Shown here piece by piece: positions 35,672 to 44,161 of a DNA stretch of 64,000 nt. The stretch is from positions 1 through 64,000 of the forward strand of contig NZ_JAGFNU010000012.1 in assembly GCF_018457175.1 (NCBI RefSeq), read 5' to 3'. The notes under the pieces were generated by a model. It was not told the DNA's origin. It ran no database searches and was given only the letters and a program-made list of their open reading frames with translations. Source of the stretch: Pseudohalocynthiibacter aestuariivivens. Its GTDB lineage: Bacteria; Pseudomonadota; Alphaproteobacteria; Rhodobacterales; Rhodobacteraceae. Positions within the stretch are counted from its first letter, which is position 1, and every line of letters starts with the position of its first letter. The position numbers were made by a program, and so were the translations under genes.

Positions 35672-35678
35672 GCGGTGG

Positions 35679-38600
35679 TCAAGAGGAACCGACTTCAGCG
35701 AGCAGTGCTGCGTTTCCGCCCGCAGCCGTGGTGTCAACGCAGACGTGCCGTTCCTGCTGGACGTGCGCGACCTCGATAGATCCGCGAACAAGCGGTAAGA
35801 TAGCGCCCTTGCGGGTTGCAAGAGCCATTGCATAGGCACGGGCCTCTTTGTCAGAGCCCCAGTAAACCGCACCCGAAAATCCGGTTAGGGTCGCAAGGGA
35901 ATCTGCGTCGAGCCCGTCTGCAGGTACTGCTGAGCCACCAAGGGTGCGAACTGCGTTTTCCTGTTCCTGCACAGCGGATTTTCCAGGCCCAAGACATAAG
36001 ACCGGCGCGCGGGGAGACAGTGTTAACTGGTTGGATTCCCCGGTTGGGCCCGGAAGGTTCTGGCTGCTGCCACGTTCCGTTGCCACGGTAGCGCTATTGA
36101 TCAGGTCTCGAACAACTGATGCGATTGCTATTGTCGTTGGTGCTTCTGTAACTTCTTTCGTTTTAGATTTACAGAACCTTGGAAGGTAATGTGGACCTCC
36201 GGCCTTGGGGCCGGTTCCGGATAATCCTTCACCACCAAAGGGTTGAGAGCCGACAACCGCCCCAATCTGGTTTCGGTTTACATAGATATTGCCAGCATGA
36301 AGCCGCTCGACGATGTGCTGCACACGGTCATCGATGCGGGTGTGCAGCCCGAATGTCAAACCATATCCAGTTGCGTTAATTGCAGCGACCACATCGTCGA
36401 TTTCGTGTGATTTAAAAGTTGTGATATGCAGGACGGGACCGAAAATCTCGCGCTCCATTTCTGCAATGCTATTCACATGTATTGCGACGGGCGCAACGAA
36501 GAAGCCTTCAACTGGCGATTTCAGTTCTTTCATCACGCGGCCTTCTGCCCGCGCTTTGGACACATATGCGTCGATGTCGGCTTTTGCTTCGGCATCGATC
36601 ACGGGTCCCACGTCGGTTGCGTGCTCCCACGGGTTGCCGATTGCCAATTCGTCCATTGCACCAAACAACATTTTTGTGAAATGTGGCGCGATATCTTCCT
36701 GCACATAGAGGCACCGCAGTGCAGAACACCGCTGTCCCGCAGATTGAAAAGCGCTTTCGACGATGCTTTGTACGGCTTGCTCGGGCAGGGCGGTTGAATC
36801 AACGATCATCGCGTTCAGCCCGCCGGTTTCAGCGATAAGCGTTGCAGATGGCTCCATATTGGCAGCCATCGCTCGGCGTATGATCTGCGCCGTTTCAGTG
36901 GACCCTGTGAAGGCGACACCGGAAATGCGCGGATCAGAAGTTAGCGCGGCACCCACAGTTGGCCCGTCACCCGGCAGCAATTGCAGTACCTTGCGTGGAA
37001 CGCCAGCCTCGTGAAACAGCGCGACGGCAGCTACCGCAATCAACGGTGTCTGTTCAGCGGGTTTCGCAAGAACGCCATTGCCTGCGGCAAGCGCTGCAGA
37101 GATTTGCCCGGTGAAAATGGCGAGCGGAAAGTTCCAGGGCGAAATGCAGGTGAAAAGACCTGCAGAGGACGCGTTTTGTTTAAGAGATTCTGCAGCATAA
37201 AACCGCAGAAAATCAACAGCTTCACGCAGTTCACCAACAACATCGAGCTGGATTTTCCCGGCTTCGCGGCTGAGAAGCGCAAAAAGTTTTCCAAAGTTTT
37301 CCTCATAGAGGTCCGCAACGCGACACAGGATTTCCGCGCGTTCGCTCGCATCTGCCTTCCACGGTGTTGCAGCGGACAGTGCTGTGGCAACGTCAGCCGC
37401 AGTCGCCTGTTGAACTGTGCCCACAGTATCTGTTGGGTCAGATGGATTGAGTACTGGCAATAGTTTGCTTTTTTCCAAGACACCAGAAATGAGTGGTTTA
37501 GACACGAAGGTTGCGGATAGGTGCGGATTGCGCGCCTTGTCGATCGCGACAAGTTCAGGTTTATGTGCAAGGTCCCAACCACGAGAGTTCTTGCGGCTGT
37601 CGCCAAACAGATTTGGGCCGGTCTGAAGCGCGGGGTTTTCGGGCGCATCAAGATAGTCTTCAACCTCAGTCAGCGGATCAGCCGCAACAACCGACGGCGG
37701 GACATCTTCGTCAACAATTTGGTTGACGAAACTGCTGTTCGCACCGTTTTCAAGCAGTCGGCGCACGAGATAGGCCAGCAAATCGCGGTGCTCGCCGACA
37801 GGGGCATAAATACGGCAACGGGTACCATTCTCTGCCAGCACGATGTCGTGCAAACGTTCGCCCATACCGTGCAAACGCTGAAACTCAAATGTGCGCGTAT
37901 CTGTTGCCATATGAAGTACAGCGGCAACTGTATGGGCATTATGAGTAGCGAACTGCGGATAGATCCGGTCTGTCATGCCAAGCAATTTGCGTGCATTGGC
38001 GATATAGCTCACATCGGTCGACGCTTTGCGGGTGAAGACCGGAAAACCAGCCATCCCGTTGACCTGAGCAAGCTTCACCTCGGTATCCCAGTATGCACCT
38101 TTCACAAGGCGTACCATGATGCGACGATCCAGTTTTTCAGATAGGGCATAAAGGAAATCGATTACGTGGCTGGCACGCTGACCAAAGGATTGAACAACAA
38201 CACCAAACCCGTCCCAGCCCGCGAGTGTGGGATCAGACAGCACTGCCTCGATCACATCCAGAGAAAGTGCAAGACGATCAGCTTCTTCCGCGTCGATGTT
38301 AAAGCCCATACCAGCGGATTTTGCGAGACCTGCAAGCGCGCGAACGCGTGGCACAAGCTCTTCCATAACACGCGCGTGATGGGCGACTTCATAGCGGGGA
38401 TGCAACGCTGAAAGCTTGACAGAAATGCCGGGGTTTTCGCGGATATCGTCGGAATTACAGGCGTTTGCAATAGCGGAAATCGCGCGTGAATACGACAGAT
38501 GATAGCGGCGTGCGTCAGCTTCTGTGCGGGCAGCTTCGCCCAGCATATCGTAGGAATAGGTATAGCCTTTTTCTTCCATCCCTTCCGCGCGTTTCATTGC

Positions 38601-39152
38601 GGAGGTGATGCTTTCCCCCAGCACAAACTGACGCCCCATTTCCTTCATTGCACGCGCAACTGCGGTGCGGATCACAGGCTCGCCGAGCCGCTTAATGGCG
38701 CCGCGCAGGTGGCGTGCAATGCCGGGTTCATCATCATCAAGAACCTTACCAGTCAGCATCAGCGCCCATGTGGACGCGTTGACCAAAGAAGATGAAGAAT
38801 GACCAAGGTGTTTGCCCCAGTCAGAGGGCGCAATCTTATCTTCGATCAACGCATCAATTGTATCCGCATCCGGAACCCGCAACAGAGCCTCAGCCAAACA
38901 CATAAGCGCGACACCTTCGTCAGTCGAAAGACCGTACTCCGCCAGAAACACTTCCATGAGGCCCGGTTTCGCAGAACAGCGGATGTCGCGCACCAGCGTG
39001 GTGGCAAGCTCTACAATATTTGTCCGATCCGTTTCGGACAGATTTGCAATTTTCAAAAGTTCGAGCAGTTTTTTCTGCTCATCTGCGTATGTATTTGCAT
39101 CGATTGTTTTGCGGAGGGCGCCAAGGCTTGTAGCAGACATGATGATTCCCAC
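35679..39152 (-). CDS. putA: Bifunctional proline dehydrogenase/L-glutamate-gamma-semialdehyde dehydrogenase
   Basis: PutA, about 1153-1157 residues, turns proline into glutamate in two steps. The N-terminal helical region precedes the FAD-binding proline dehydrogenase barrel (about 150-460, with RLVKGAYWDTEVKLAQ and ATHNAHTVA). The aldehyde dehydrogenase follows (about 520-1010), with the catalytic motifs LIAETGGLNAMIVDS and SAGQRCSALRCLYVQ (catalytic cysteine). It lacks an N-terminal DNA-binding ribbon-helix-helix domain, so it should not self-regulate; the divergent Lrp gene fits that role. The ATG at 39140 (MSATSLGALRK) is an alternative start. Confidence 0.96.
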   Translation of the reverse strand: MGIIMSATSLGALRKTIDANTYADEQKKLLELLKIANLSETDRTNIVELATTLVRDIRCSAKPGLMEVFLAEYGLSTDEGVALMCLAEALLRVPDADTIDALIEDKIAPSDWGKHLGHSSSSLVNASTWALMLTGKVLDDDEPGIARHLRGAIKRLGEPVIRTAVARAMKEMGRQFVLGESITSAMKRAEGMEEKGYTYSYDMLGEAARTEADARRYHLSYSRAISAIANACNSDDIRENPGISVKLSALHPRYEVAHHARVMEELVPRVRALAGLAKSAGMGFNIDAEEADRLALSLDVIEAVLSDPTLAGWDGFGVVVQSFGQRASHVIDFLYALSEKLDRRIMVRLVKGAYWDTEVKLAQVNGMAGFPVFTRKASTDVSYIANARKLLGMTDRIYPQFATHNAHTVAAVLHMATDTRTFEFQRLHGMGERLHDIVLAENGTRCRIYAPVGEHRDLLAYLVRRLLENGANSSFVNQIVDEDVPPSVVAADPLTEVEDYLDAPENPALQTGPNLFGDSRKNSRGWDLAHKPELVAIDKARNPHLSATFVSKPLISGVLEKSKLLPVLNPSDPTDTVGTVQQATAADVATALSAATPWKADASERAEILCRVADLYEENFGKLFALLSREAGKIQLDVVGELREAVDFLRFYAAESLKQNASSAGLFTCISPWNFPLAIFTGQISAALAAGNGVLAKPAEQTPLIAVAAVALFHEAGVPRKVLQLLPGDGPTVGAALTSDPRISGVAFTGSTETAQIIRRAMAANMEPSATLIAETGGLNAMIVDSTALPEQAVQSIVESAFQSAGQRCSALRCLYVQEDIAPHFTKMLFGAMDELAIGNPWEHATDVGPVIDAEAKADIDAYVSKARAEGRVMKELKSPVEGFFVAPVAIHVNSIAEMEREIFGPVLHITTFKSHEIDDVVAAINATGYGLTFGLHTRIDDRVQHIVERLHAGNIYVNRNQIGAVVGSQPFGGEGLSGTGPKAGGPHYLPRFCKSKTKEVTEAPTTIAIASVVRDLINSATVATERGSSQNLPGPTGESNQLTLSPRAPVLCLGPGKSAVQEQENAVRTLGGSAVPADGLDADSLATLTGFSGAVYWGSDKEARAYAMALATRKGAILPLVRGSIEVAHVQQERHVCVDTTAAGGNAALLAEVGSS

Positions 39153-39256
39153 TAACTCTGAATTTTGACTAGGATATCACTGCTTACAAAGTCGTTTTCG
39201 CTGTAATATGATATATTGAAGGAAGAATAACTAAATTTTGTTGAAATGGCGGGAAA

Positions 39257-39727
39257 ATGATTGAAATTGGTTTGGATAAATTTGACCACGCGATTCTTTC
39301 TGAAATGTCGTCGAATGGCCGGATGAGCGTTACCGAGCTTTCGCGACGTATTGGATTGTCAAAATCGCCGACGCAAGCACGCCTTAAGCGGCTGGAAGAA
39401 GATGGTTTCATCCGAGGGTATCGTGCGCTTTTGGATCCGATCCGGCTTGGTCTTGATCACGTTGCCTTTGTCGAGGTGCGCCTGACAGATACAAGGGAAG
39501 CAGCGCTTGAAGCGTTTAACAAAGCGGTAATCGCAGTGCCGGAAATAGAGCAATGTCACATGCTGGCGGCGAATTTTGACTATCTTTTAAAAGTTCGCGC
39601 GCGTGATATGCGCAGCTATCGCTCTGTTTTAGCAGAAAAAATTTCGGTTTTGCCTTATGTGTCCAGCACGTCGACCTATGTTGCGATGCAGGCTGTGAAA
39701 GAAGATGGTCTCAAAACCGTGACTTGA
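39257..39727 (+). CDS. Lrp/AsnC regulator, probable PutR
   Basis: A 156-residue Lrp-family protein. The N-terminal HTH (FDHAILSEMSSNGRMSVTEL, then SRRIGLSKSPTQARLKRLEE) is followed by the RAM ligand-binding domain (VEVRLTDTREAALEAF onward). In alphaproteobacteria, Lrp-type PutR activates putA in response to proline. The gene is divergent from putA with only about 100 bases between starts, the arrangement expected for such control. Confidence 0.85.
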   Translation: MIEIGLDKFDHAILSEMSSNGRMSVTELSRRIGLSKSPTQARLKRLEEDGFIRGYRALLDPIRLGLDHVAFVEVRLTDTREAALEAFNKAVIAVPEIEQCHMLAANFDYLLKVRARDMRSYRSVLAEKISVLPYVSSTSTYVAMQAVKEDGLKTVT

Positions 39728-39757
39728 CGATTAATTCAAATTTGGCAGTCTGTTGGT

Positions 39758-40297
39758 ATGCGTTGGATATTGTTGACCCTTTTAATGTCTGCCCCGGTTG
39801 AGGCACAGACATGTCCGCCGGTTGAGCACGATGAAACACGTTTGGCGGAACTAATGGCAGCCATACGCATCGCGCCAAATGAAATGACAGCACGCGAGAT
39901 CAGTCGGGATTTGTGGGAGATTTGGGCAAATGCGCCAGACGCCCGCGCGCAGGCGCTGCTTGATCGCGGGATGCGGAAACGCGCAGAGTATAACTTTGAA
40001 GCAGCAAATGAAGCGTTTAATGAATTGGTAACCTATTGTCCTGACTACGCCGAGGGCTACAACCAGCGTGCTTTTGTACAGTTTCTGCGACAGGATTTTG
40101 CTGGTGCGCTCGAAGATCTGGAGCATGCGTTGGAATTGTCTCCTGATCATATTGCCGCAAAAGCCGGTCTTGCGCTAACACTTATGGGGCTAGGGCGGAC
40201 AGAAGTCGCGCAATCCATTTTACGAGACGCGTTAGAGCTTAATCCCTGGTTGCCGGAGCGCAGCCTATTGATAGAGCCAAGGGGTGAAGAACTGTAA
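39758..40297 (+). CDS. Exported TPR-repeat protein
   Basis: A 179-residue protein with a probable signal peptide (MRWILLTLLMSAPVEAQ). Tetratricopeptide repeats follow at about 67-100 (ARAQALLDRGMRKRAEYNFE), 101-134 and 135-165. The TPRs suggest a protein-protein interaction role in the periplasm. The function is unknown. It follows the Lrp gene on the same strand by 30 bases, so the two may share a transcript. Confidence 0.75.
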   Translation: MRWILLTLLMSAPVEAQTCPPVEHDETRLAELMAAIRIAPNEMTAREISRDLWEIWANAPDARAQALLDRGMRKRAEYNFEAANEAFNELVTYCPDYAEGYNQRAFVQFLRQDFAGALEDLEHALELSPDHIAAKAGLALTLMGLGRTEVAQSILRDALELNPWLPERSLLIEPRGEEL

Positions 40298-40501
40298 GGC
40301 GCTTTGCTTTTACCGGTCTCTTCTGAAAGTTTTCTATAAATTGCGTGTTCCATCGATGACTAAATGTGCACAGAAACAACAGAACAAATGCTGTCTTGAT
40401 TTAAGGTTTAATCAGTGGGCCTTACAGCTATTGTGACCCGATGAATTTCCCATTATGGACTAAGTTGTTGGTGGGTTTAAAAACCTAAAACAACGCCAGA
40501 T

Positions 40502-40587
40502 GCGGGCGTGATGGAATGGTAGACATACCAGACTTAAAATCTGGAGGCCGTATGGCCGTGCGGGTTCAAGTCCCGCCGCCCGCACCA
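40502..40587 (+). tRNA. tRNA-Leu (anticodon TAA)
   Basis: Complete tRNA-Leu with acceptor GCGGGCG, a D-arm with GGAATGGTAGACAT, anticodon arm CCAGACTTAAAATCTGG (anticodon TAA), a long variable arm GGCCGTATGGCC, T-arm GCGGGTTCAAGTCCCGC and an encoded CCA. Length 86 bases. Confidence 0.96.
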
Positions 40588-40846
40588 CAAAAAGCAAATA
40601 TATATAAATATTGACCAATTTCACAAAGAATTTCTTCTCCATTCCTGCACTTGTATTCTCCCCTTTTAGGTCTGAATTACCCTGACATTTGAGGTTCAAC
40701 TAGCATCAACACGCGAATTGGCCGGGACACCCCTCGTTCGCCACGTCACCGTCAACTGCCTAGCCCACTATTCTTGATTTACACGATATTTAATAAGCGT
40801 CTCACGCATGCTACGGTGCGGCGAACTATAGTAAACGGAATGCTTT

Positions 40847-43360
40847 ATGGAACTAACGATAGATGAAGCTCTGAAGAAAGGCATCGCGGCCCACAGGTCG
40901 GGACAAGTTCAGGAAGCAAACAAGTTTTATACAGCAGTCCTACAATCACAGCCAAAACATCCTGGTGCTAATCACAACATGGGGATATTGGCGGTTGGTG
41001 TTGGTAAGGTGCAAGAAGCGTTGCCGTTTCTTAAAACCGCTTTGGAAGCAAATCCTTCTATAGCCCAGTACTGGCTGAGTTATGCTGCTGCTCTCGTTAA
41101 ATTGGGTAGAACAGTTGAAGCGAAGGGCGTTCTTGACCAGGCTAAAAAAAGGGGGGCTAAGGGTGAGGCGTTTGCAAAACTTGAGCAAAGACTTAACCAG
41201 AAAATTGAAAACGACGCAGGCACTACATCAGACGCTGATAATTCACGCCAATCAGAAACCAATTTCTTAGACACTATAGAGCTTGATCAAGCCATCTCGC
41301 TGGCCAAACAGAAGGCCAAAGAAGGATCTGCGGCAGAGGCAAAGAGCATATATCAAGATATCCTCGACAAGTTTCCAGACAATAAGAAAGCTTTAGATGG
41401 GATCAAGACTCTAACCGGAGGAGTTGTTCGCAAAGGATTTAACAACCAAGAGCCTCCACAGGATCAGATACAATTCCTGATTAATCTCTACAGTCAGGGG
41501 CAGCTTCAACAGGTACTGCTGGTCGCGATGCAGATGCTGGAACAATACCGTAACTCAGCGACGCTGTACAATGTGTTGGGGGCGGCAAATGCGGGTTTAA
41601 GGCAATTCGACGCAGCCATAGACAGCTACAAACAAGCTCTTAAGATTAAGCCGGATTATGCTGAGGCCTATAGCAATATGGGGAACGCCCTCAGGAACAA
41701 GGGTGACATCGATTCAGCCATAGACAGCTACAAACAAGCTCTCAAGATTAAGCCGGATTATGCTGAGGCCTATAGCAATTTGGGAAACGCCCTCAAGAAC
41801 AAGGGTGACCTAGAGGCGGCCATAGAAAGTTACAAACAGTCTCTCAAGCTTAATCCTGACTATGCTGAGGCCTACAGCAATATGGGGAATGCCCAGCAAG
41901 ATAAGGGTGATCTAGGTGTGGCAATAGACAGCTACAAACAAGCTCTCAAGCTTAAACCTAGATTTGCTGAAGCCTATTACAATATGGGAAAAGTCCTAAA
42001 GGAAATGGGTGATCTAGAGGCGGCCATCGACAGTTACAAACAGGCTCTCAAGATTAGACCTGACTACGCGGAGGCCCATAGCAATATGGGGAACGCCCTT
42101 AAGGATTTGGGTGACCCAGAGGCAGCCATAGACAGCTACAAGCAGGCTCTAAAGGTTAAACCAGACCTGACTGAAGCCCATAATAATCAATGCGAACTTT
42201 TTGAGAAGAGCAATCGGCTGGACGAAGCTAGCCAAGTCATTGCTGAAGCAAAAAGCATATTTAGCCAAATGCCAGGCGATCTATTGTTTTTTGAGGCGCT
42301 TATTGAGTTCAGGTCAAAGGATTACGAGAAATGCTTCCAAATAATTGACTCAATCGAAATCGATCAAATTTTCGACAAAAGAAAACCAGCGTTTCTAAAG
42401 TTAAAGGCTCAGTGTTTTCATGAACGTCAAGATTTTAAGGCAGCTTTTTCTGCTTTTGCTCAAATGAATAAGTTGATCAGCGAGTCTTTAGATTGCAAAA
42501 GTCAAAATCCAGGAGTTTACTTCGATAAGCTTGCCGATAAAGTTAGCCAACTTAAACAGTCTACGACGAAACCTTACGTAAAAAATACGTTTCAAGCAAC
42601 GTGGCCTCAGCCCACATTTTTAGTAGGCTTTCCAAGATCAGGAACAACGCTTCTTGATACCATTTTGAGAACTCATTCAAAAATTGATGTGGTTGAAGAA
42701 CAGCCGATGGTGAACAAAGTTAAAAACCACCTAAATACTGCATCAAATATCGTCGATAGTGAAAATATTAAATATGATAATGTGGAGACGGCAAGCCGAG
42801 TTTATTTTGAGGAACTCGAGAAACACTTGTCTTCGAAAAATCGGCCTTGTGTCATTGATAAATTACCACTCAACATTATAGAAATCCCACTTATCCATCA
42901 GGTTTTTCCGAATGCTAAGTACATACTAGCTCTTCGACATCCTTTGGACAGTATCTTAAGTTGTTGGATGCAAAATTTCAGACTAAATCCGCCAATGGCA
43001 AATATGGTCGAGTTAGGTCGAATCGTTGATTTTTATTGTTTGGCGATGAGTGTTCTAGAGATAAGCGAAGAACGTTACTCTTTGAAGGTTCACAGGATTC
43101 GATACGAAGATTTAGTGAATGATTTACAACTCGAAGTCTCGAACCTTCTGAATTTTTTAGATTTGGATTGGGAAGAGGGCTTAACGAATTATCAAACTAC
43201 GGCTCTTAAACGAGCTCAAATTAACACCCCGAGCTACGCACAGGTTGTTCAACCTTTATACAAAACAGCAAGTTATCGCTGGAAAAACTACCAAGAGCAT
43301 CTGGAGAAATACTTTGATAAGGTCGAAAAATGGATAACAAAGTTTGGCTATGATCTATAG
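40847..43360 (+). CDS. TPR-repeat sulfotransferase
   Basis: An 837-residue protein with two parts. The first ~470 residues are tetratricopeptide repeats. From about 250 to 450 these are nearly identical 34-residue units with the pattern DSYKQALKIKPDYAEAYSN. The last ~250 residues are a sulfotransferase domain with the PAPS-binding motif TFLVGFPRSGTTLLDTIL and the 3'-phosphate region ILALRHPLDSILSCWMQ. Such proteins probably move a sulfate group to a carbohydrate or protein held by the TPRs. The substrate is unknown. Codon use is AT-rich, unlike the neighbours, and the gene lies just after tRNA-Leu, suggesting transfer. Confidence 0.88.
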   Translation: MELTIDEALKKGIAAHRSGQVQEANKFYTAVLQSQPKHPGANHNMGILAVGVGKVQEALPFLKTALEANPSIAQYWLSYAAALVKLGRTVEAKGVLDQAKKRGAKGEAFAKLEQRLNQKIENDAGTTSDADNSRQSETNFLDTIELDQAISLAKQKAKEGSAAEAKSIYQDILDKFPDNKKALDGIKTLTGGVVRKGFNNQEPPQDQIQFLINLYSQGQLQQVLLVAMQMLEQYRNSATLYNVLGAANAGLRQFDAAIDSYKQALKIKPDYAEAYSNMGNALRNKGDIDSAIDSYKQALKIKPDYAEAYSNLGNALKNKGDLEAAIESYKQSLKLNPDYAEAYSNMGNAQQDKGDLGVAIDSYKQALKLKPRFAEAYYNMGKVLKEMGDLEAAIDSYKQALKIRPDYAEAHSNMGNALKDLGDPEAAIDSYKQALKVKPDLTEAHNNQCELFEKSNRLDEASQVIAEAKSIFSQMPGDLLFFEALIEFRSKDYEKCFQIIDSIEIDQIFDKRKPAFLKLKAQCFHERQDFKAAFSAFAQMNKLISESLDCKSQNPGVYFDKLADKVSQLKQSTTKPYVKNTFQATWPQPTFLVGFPRSGTTLLDTILRTHSKIDVVEEQPMVNKVKNHLNTASNIVDSENIKYDNVETASRVYFEELEKHLSSKNRPCVIDKLPLNIIEIPLIHQVFPNAKYILALRHPLDSILSCWMQNFRLNPPMANMVELGRIVDFYCLAMSVLEISEERYSLKVHRIRYEDLVNDLQLEVSNLLNFLDLDWEEGLTNYQTTALKRAQINTPSYAQVVQPLYKTASYRWKNYQEHLEKYFDKVEKWITKFGYDL
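41606..42190 (+). repeat. 102-base tandem repeats in the TPR-sulfotransferase gene
   Basis: Six units of 102 bases encode one TPR each. Neighbouring units are almost identical at DNA level (for example GACAGCTACAAACAAGCTCT recurs in several), which implies recent duplication or gene conversion and a unit number that may vary between strains. Confidence 0.85.
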
Positions 43361-43720
43361 TCAGACTTCCGATATCAATATTATTGACCGGCACCTATTC
43401 CTGCCGAAATACTACAGTCGCAGTCCTTACTCCTCAGTATTCACACTATGGACTGAAGCGTAAAGCCTTAACGAACCCGCCGCCCGTACTCGACACTGCC
43501 GACAATAGCAGTCGAAGTGAATTGACTGTTTTGCGCAATGAGCATGAGTCTTGAATTTCATCTCCCTCGCTAAATAGTTGGATTGGATATGTTGCTGCGG
43601 GTGTCATTTGTGGTCTGAAAATTTCGGACTAAATTGAACATTCAGCGATGCTGAATAGACATCTTCCGAACAATTTCAAAATTCACTCTTGATGCGCTGT
43701 TCGGTGTCAGAAGTATTGAT
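43361..43720. other. Intergenic stretch between TPR-sulfotransferase and cueR
   Basis: No gene is seen in 360 bases. Two features stand out: a 14-base imperfect copy of the tRNA-Leu 3' end at 43476-43489, and a perfect 7-bp palindrome ATTCAGC-GAT-GCTGAAT at 43640-43656. Confidence 0.5.
43476..43489 (+). repeat. Imperfect copy of the tRNA-Leu 3' end (att-like)
   Basis: CCCGCCGCCCGTAC matches 13 of 14 bases of the tRNA-Leu 3' end at 40572-40585 (CCCGCCGCCCGCAC). With the tRNA on the left, this could be the right border of a small inserted segment carrying the TPR-sulfotransferase. No integrase is present between them. Confidence 0.35.
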
Positions 43721-44134
43721 TCAGTCATTGTTTTTGCGGTGAATCTCTTCTTTAGATGACAGACCTTTCAGAATTGGGCAATCTGGCCGATCATCCCCGG
43801 CGCAGGATTTCACCAAAGTTGAAAGCGTGTCATGCATAATTTGCAGCGTTGTAATTTTACTTTCAATTTCAACAAGATGCTCTGTCGCCAAGCGTTTAAC
43901 GTCCGCGCTCGCGCGGCTTTGATCTTCGTAGAGCGCAAGTAGGGCGCGGCAATCCTCGATTGAAAAACCAAGGGCACGGGCACGCCCCAGAAAGGTCAAC
44001 TTGTGAAGATCCGTGTCCCGAAAAGCGCGGTAGCCGTTTTCTGTTCGCATCGGTTTCACAAGCCCGATATCTTCGTAGTACCGGATGGTTTTAGCGGGCA
44101 GGTTCGTTCGTTCAGCGACTTGTCCTATATTCAT
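43721..44134 (-). CDS. cueR: Copper-responsive MerR regulator CueR
   Basis: A 137-residue MerR-family activator of copper export. The winged-helix start is MNIGQVAERTNLPAKTIRYY, followed by the dimerisation helix, and the Cu(I)-binding loop CAGDDRPDCPIL holds Cys111 and Cys119, as in CueR. It binds Cu(I) and twists the long-spacer promoter of copA. It lies 27 bases after copA on the same strand, so it is probably co-transcribed and controls its own level. Confidence 0.93.
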   Translation of the reverse strand: MNIGQVAERTNLPAKTIRYYEDIGLVKPMRTENGYRAFRDTDLHKLTFLGRARALGFSIEDCRALLALYEDQSRASADVKRLATEHLVEIESKITTLQIMHDTLSTLVKSCAGDDRPDCPILKGLSSKEEIHRKNND

Positions 44135-44161
44135 CAGCCAGTTCCTGTTTGTTTTTCCTGT

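Noticed and set aside
41606-42190. 102-base repeats as a satellite or CRISPR-like array
   Set aside because: They match exactly one TPR unit per repeat and stay in frame.
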